From assembly GCF_051401765.1 (NCBI RefSeq), contig NW_027480423.1, positions 10,664,001-10,728,000 of the forward strand: a stretch of DNA of 64,000 nt, read 5' to 3'. Source of the DNA: Calliopsis andreniformis (Eukaryota > Arthropoda > Insecta > Hymenoptera > Andrenidae). Of this stretch, positions 63,501-64,000 are shown in pieces. Both the position numbers and the translations under genes were made by a program. The notes below the pieces were generated by a model. It had not been told where the DNA came from. It saw only the letters and a list, made by a program, of their open reading frames with translations, and did no database searches. How positions within the stretch are numbered: the stretch's first letter is position 1; each line of letters begins with the position of its first letter.

Positions 63501-64000
63501 TAACTATTCAATCTGTTGGAGCGACGCCCTATGGTGAAGCCTAGGTTGACCGGAACGTAGAAATGACCATAACTTTCACACCGGTAGCAATTATTCGTAT
63601 TACACGATGGAAAAACTGTTATATTTATTTTGTATTTTATGCATCGGGCGTTGACTTCTAAGGCCCTAACTATTCAATCTGTTGGAGCAACGCCCTAGGG
63701 TGTAGCCTAGGTTGCCCGGAAAGTAGAAATGACGTTATCTTTCATACTGGTTGCTATTATTCGTTTTATACGATGGAAAAACTGTTGTATTTATATTGTA
63801 TCTTATGCTTCTGGCGTTGACTTTTAAGGCACTAACTATTCGATCTGGTGGAGCAACGCCCTAGAGTGAAGCCTAAGTTGCCCGGAACGTAGCAATTACC
63901 ATCACTTTCAAACTGGTTGCAAATATTCCTGTTATATGATGGAAAAACTGTTGTATTTTTATTGCATTTTATGCTTCGGGCATTGACTTCTAAGGCCCTA
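57596..64000. repeat. Right-end higher-order segment, copies 2 and 3 (cut by window edge)
   Basis: The part 58681-60747 matches 54033-56098 (28 monomers). The part 60945-62906 matches 54803-56764 (6142 bp, 37 monomers). The part 62244-64000 matches 54110-55866 (8134 bp, 49 monomers) and 58758-60514 (3486 bp, 21 monomers). By eye about ten substitutions separate 58758-60514 from 62244-64000. Shared markers are CTAGTTATTTTG, TGATTTGATGGAGC, CATTTGATGC, GCCTGCAGCGTAC and GGAACCACGCC. The pattern runs off the right edge, so the array continues. Confidence 0.85.

Larger units (their letters stand above)
1..64000. repeat. Satellite DNA array, 166-bp monomer, ~385 head-to-tail copies
   Basis: The motif TTTCA(C/T)ACTGG starts at 2, 168, 334 and 500 and continues every 166 bp to 63906. 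That is 385 steps with a net drift of only about -6 bp. Every part of the window I read aligns to this monomer in the same orientation. I saw no inverted copy, transposon, unique spacer or gene. Consensus GC is about 41%. Each monomer has an AT-rich half (A/T runs, TATTTATATTG) and a GC-richer half (GGCGTTG, CAACGCC, CCTAGG, GCCCGG). Neighbouring monomers differ noticeably, whereas monomers several to dozens of units apart can be almost identical, which is higher-order organisation. Long arrays of this kind are typical of eukaryotic centromeric or pericentromeric heterochromatin; that location is inference. I do not recognise the satellite family or the organism. Confidence 0.98.

Noticed and set aside
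1..64000. CRISPR array
   Set aside because: The period is 166 bp with no short constant repeat and unique spacer alternation. The whole monomer is repeated, and divergence is spread along it.
1..64000. Ribosomal DNA spacer subrepeats
   Set aside because: No rRNA gene sequence, promoter or transition to unique spacer is seen in 64 kb, and array length and higher-order structure fit a satellite better.

Overview
The window is one uninterrupted array of satellite DNA. From the first base to the last it is a head-to-tail tandem repeat with a 166-bp monomer, all in one orientation: about 385 complete copies plus partial ends. I found no gene, RNA gene, transposable element, CRISPR array or unique-sequence spacer. 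The scattered open frames of 60-115 codons are by-products of the repeat. The monomer length is not a multiple of 3, so each frame shifts on entering the next copy, and the 'conserved' peptides are just duplicated monomers.

Organism: a long homogeneous satellite with a monomer near nucleosome-plus-linker size points to a eukaryotic chromosome, most plausibly (peri)centromeric or other constitutive heterochromatin. I do not recognise the family and cannot say whether it is plant or animal. The consensus is about 41% GC and keeps about the number of CpGs its base composition predicts, which argues mildly against a genome with strong CpG decay.

Monomer anatomy (numbering from the TTTCAC start, e.g. 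13780-13945): an AT-rich half (1-70) with A/T runs and the TTCG....A..CG motif; then a GC-richer half (71-160) with GGCGTTG, CCCTAA, GATCTGGTGG, CAACGCC, the palindrome CCTAGG and GCCCGGAACG. Monomers fall into recognisable subtypes, called A-E here, whose diagnostic bases travel together.

Layout: 1-8564 is a relatively diverged mosaic with only short (0.3-0.7 kb) duplicated blocks. From 8565 onward, large near-identical blocks dominate. A ~5.9-kb block (11450-17371) recurs at 20580-26999 and, rearranged, at 35345-40213 and 27612-30070. A 17-monomer unit of 2821 bp is duplicated in tandem (30320-33160 and 33161-35981), with a partial third copy at 41340-43479. The right end (52450-64000) holds interleaved copies spaced by 12, 16, 21, 28, 31, 37 and 49 monomers. 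The offsets between copies are whole multiples of 166 bp (give or take 0-4 bp, up to 7 bp for one distant pair), and differences between copies are mostly gains or losses of whole monomers. This is the signature expected from unequal homologous exchange within a satellite that forms irregular higher-order repeats.

All comparisons were made by eye. Block boundaries are good to about 10-30 bp and identity statements are approximate.
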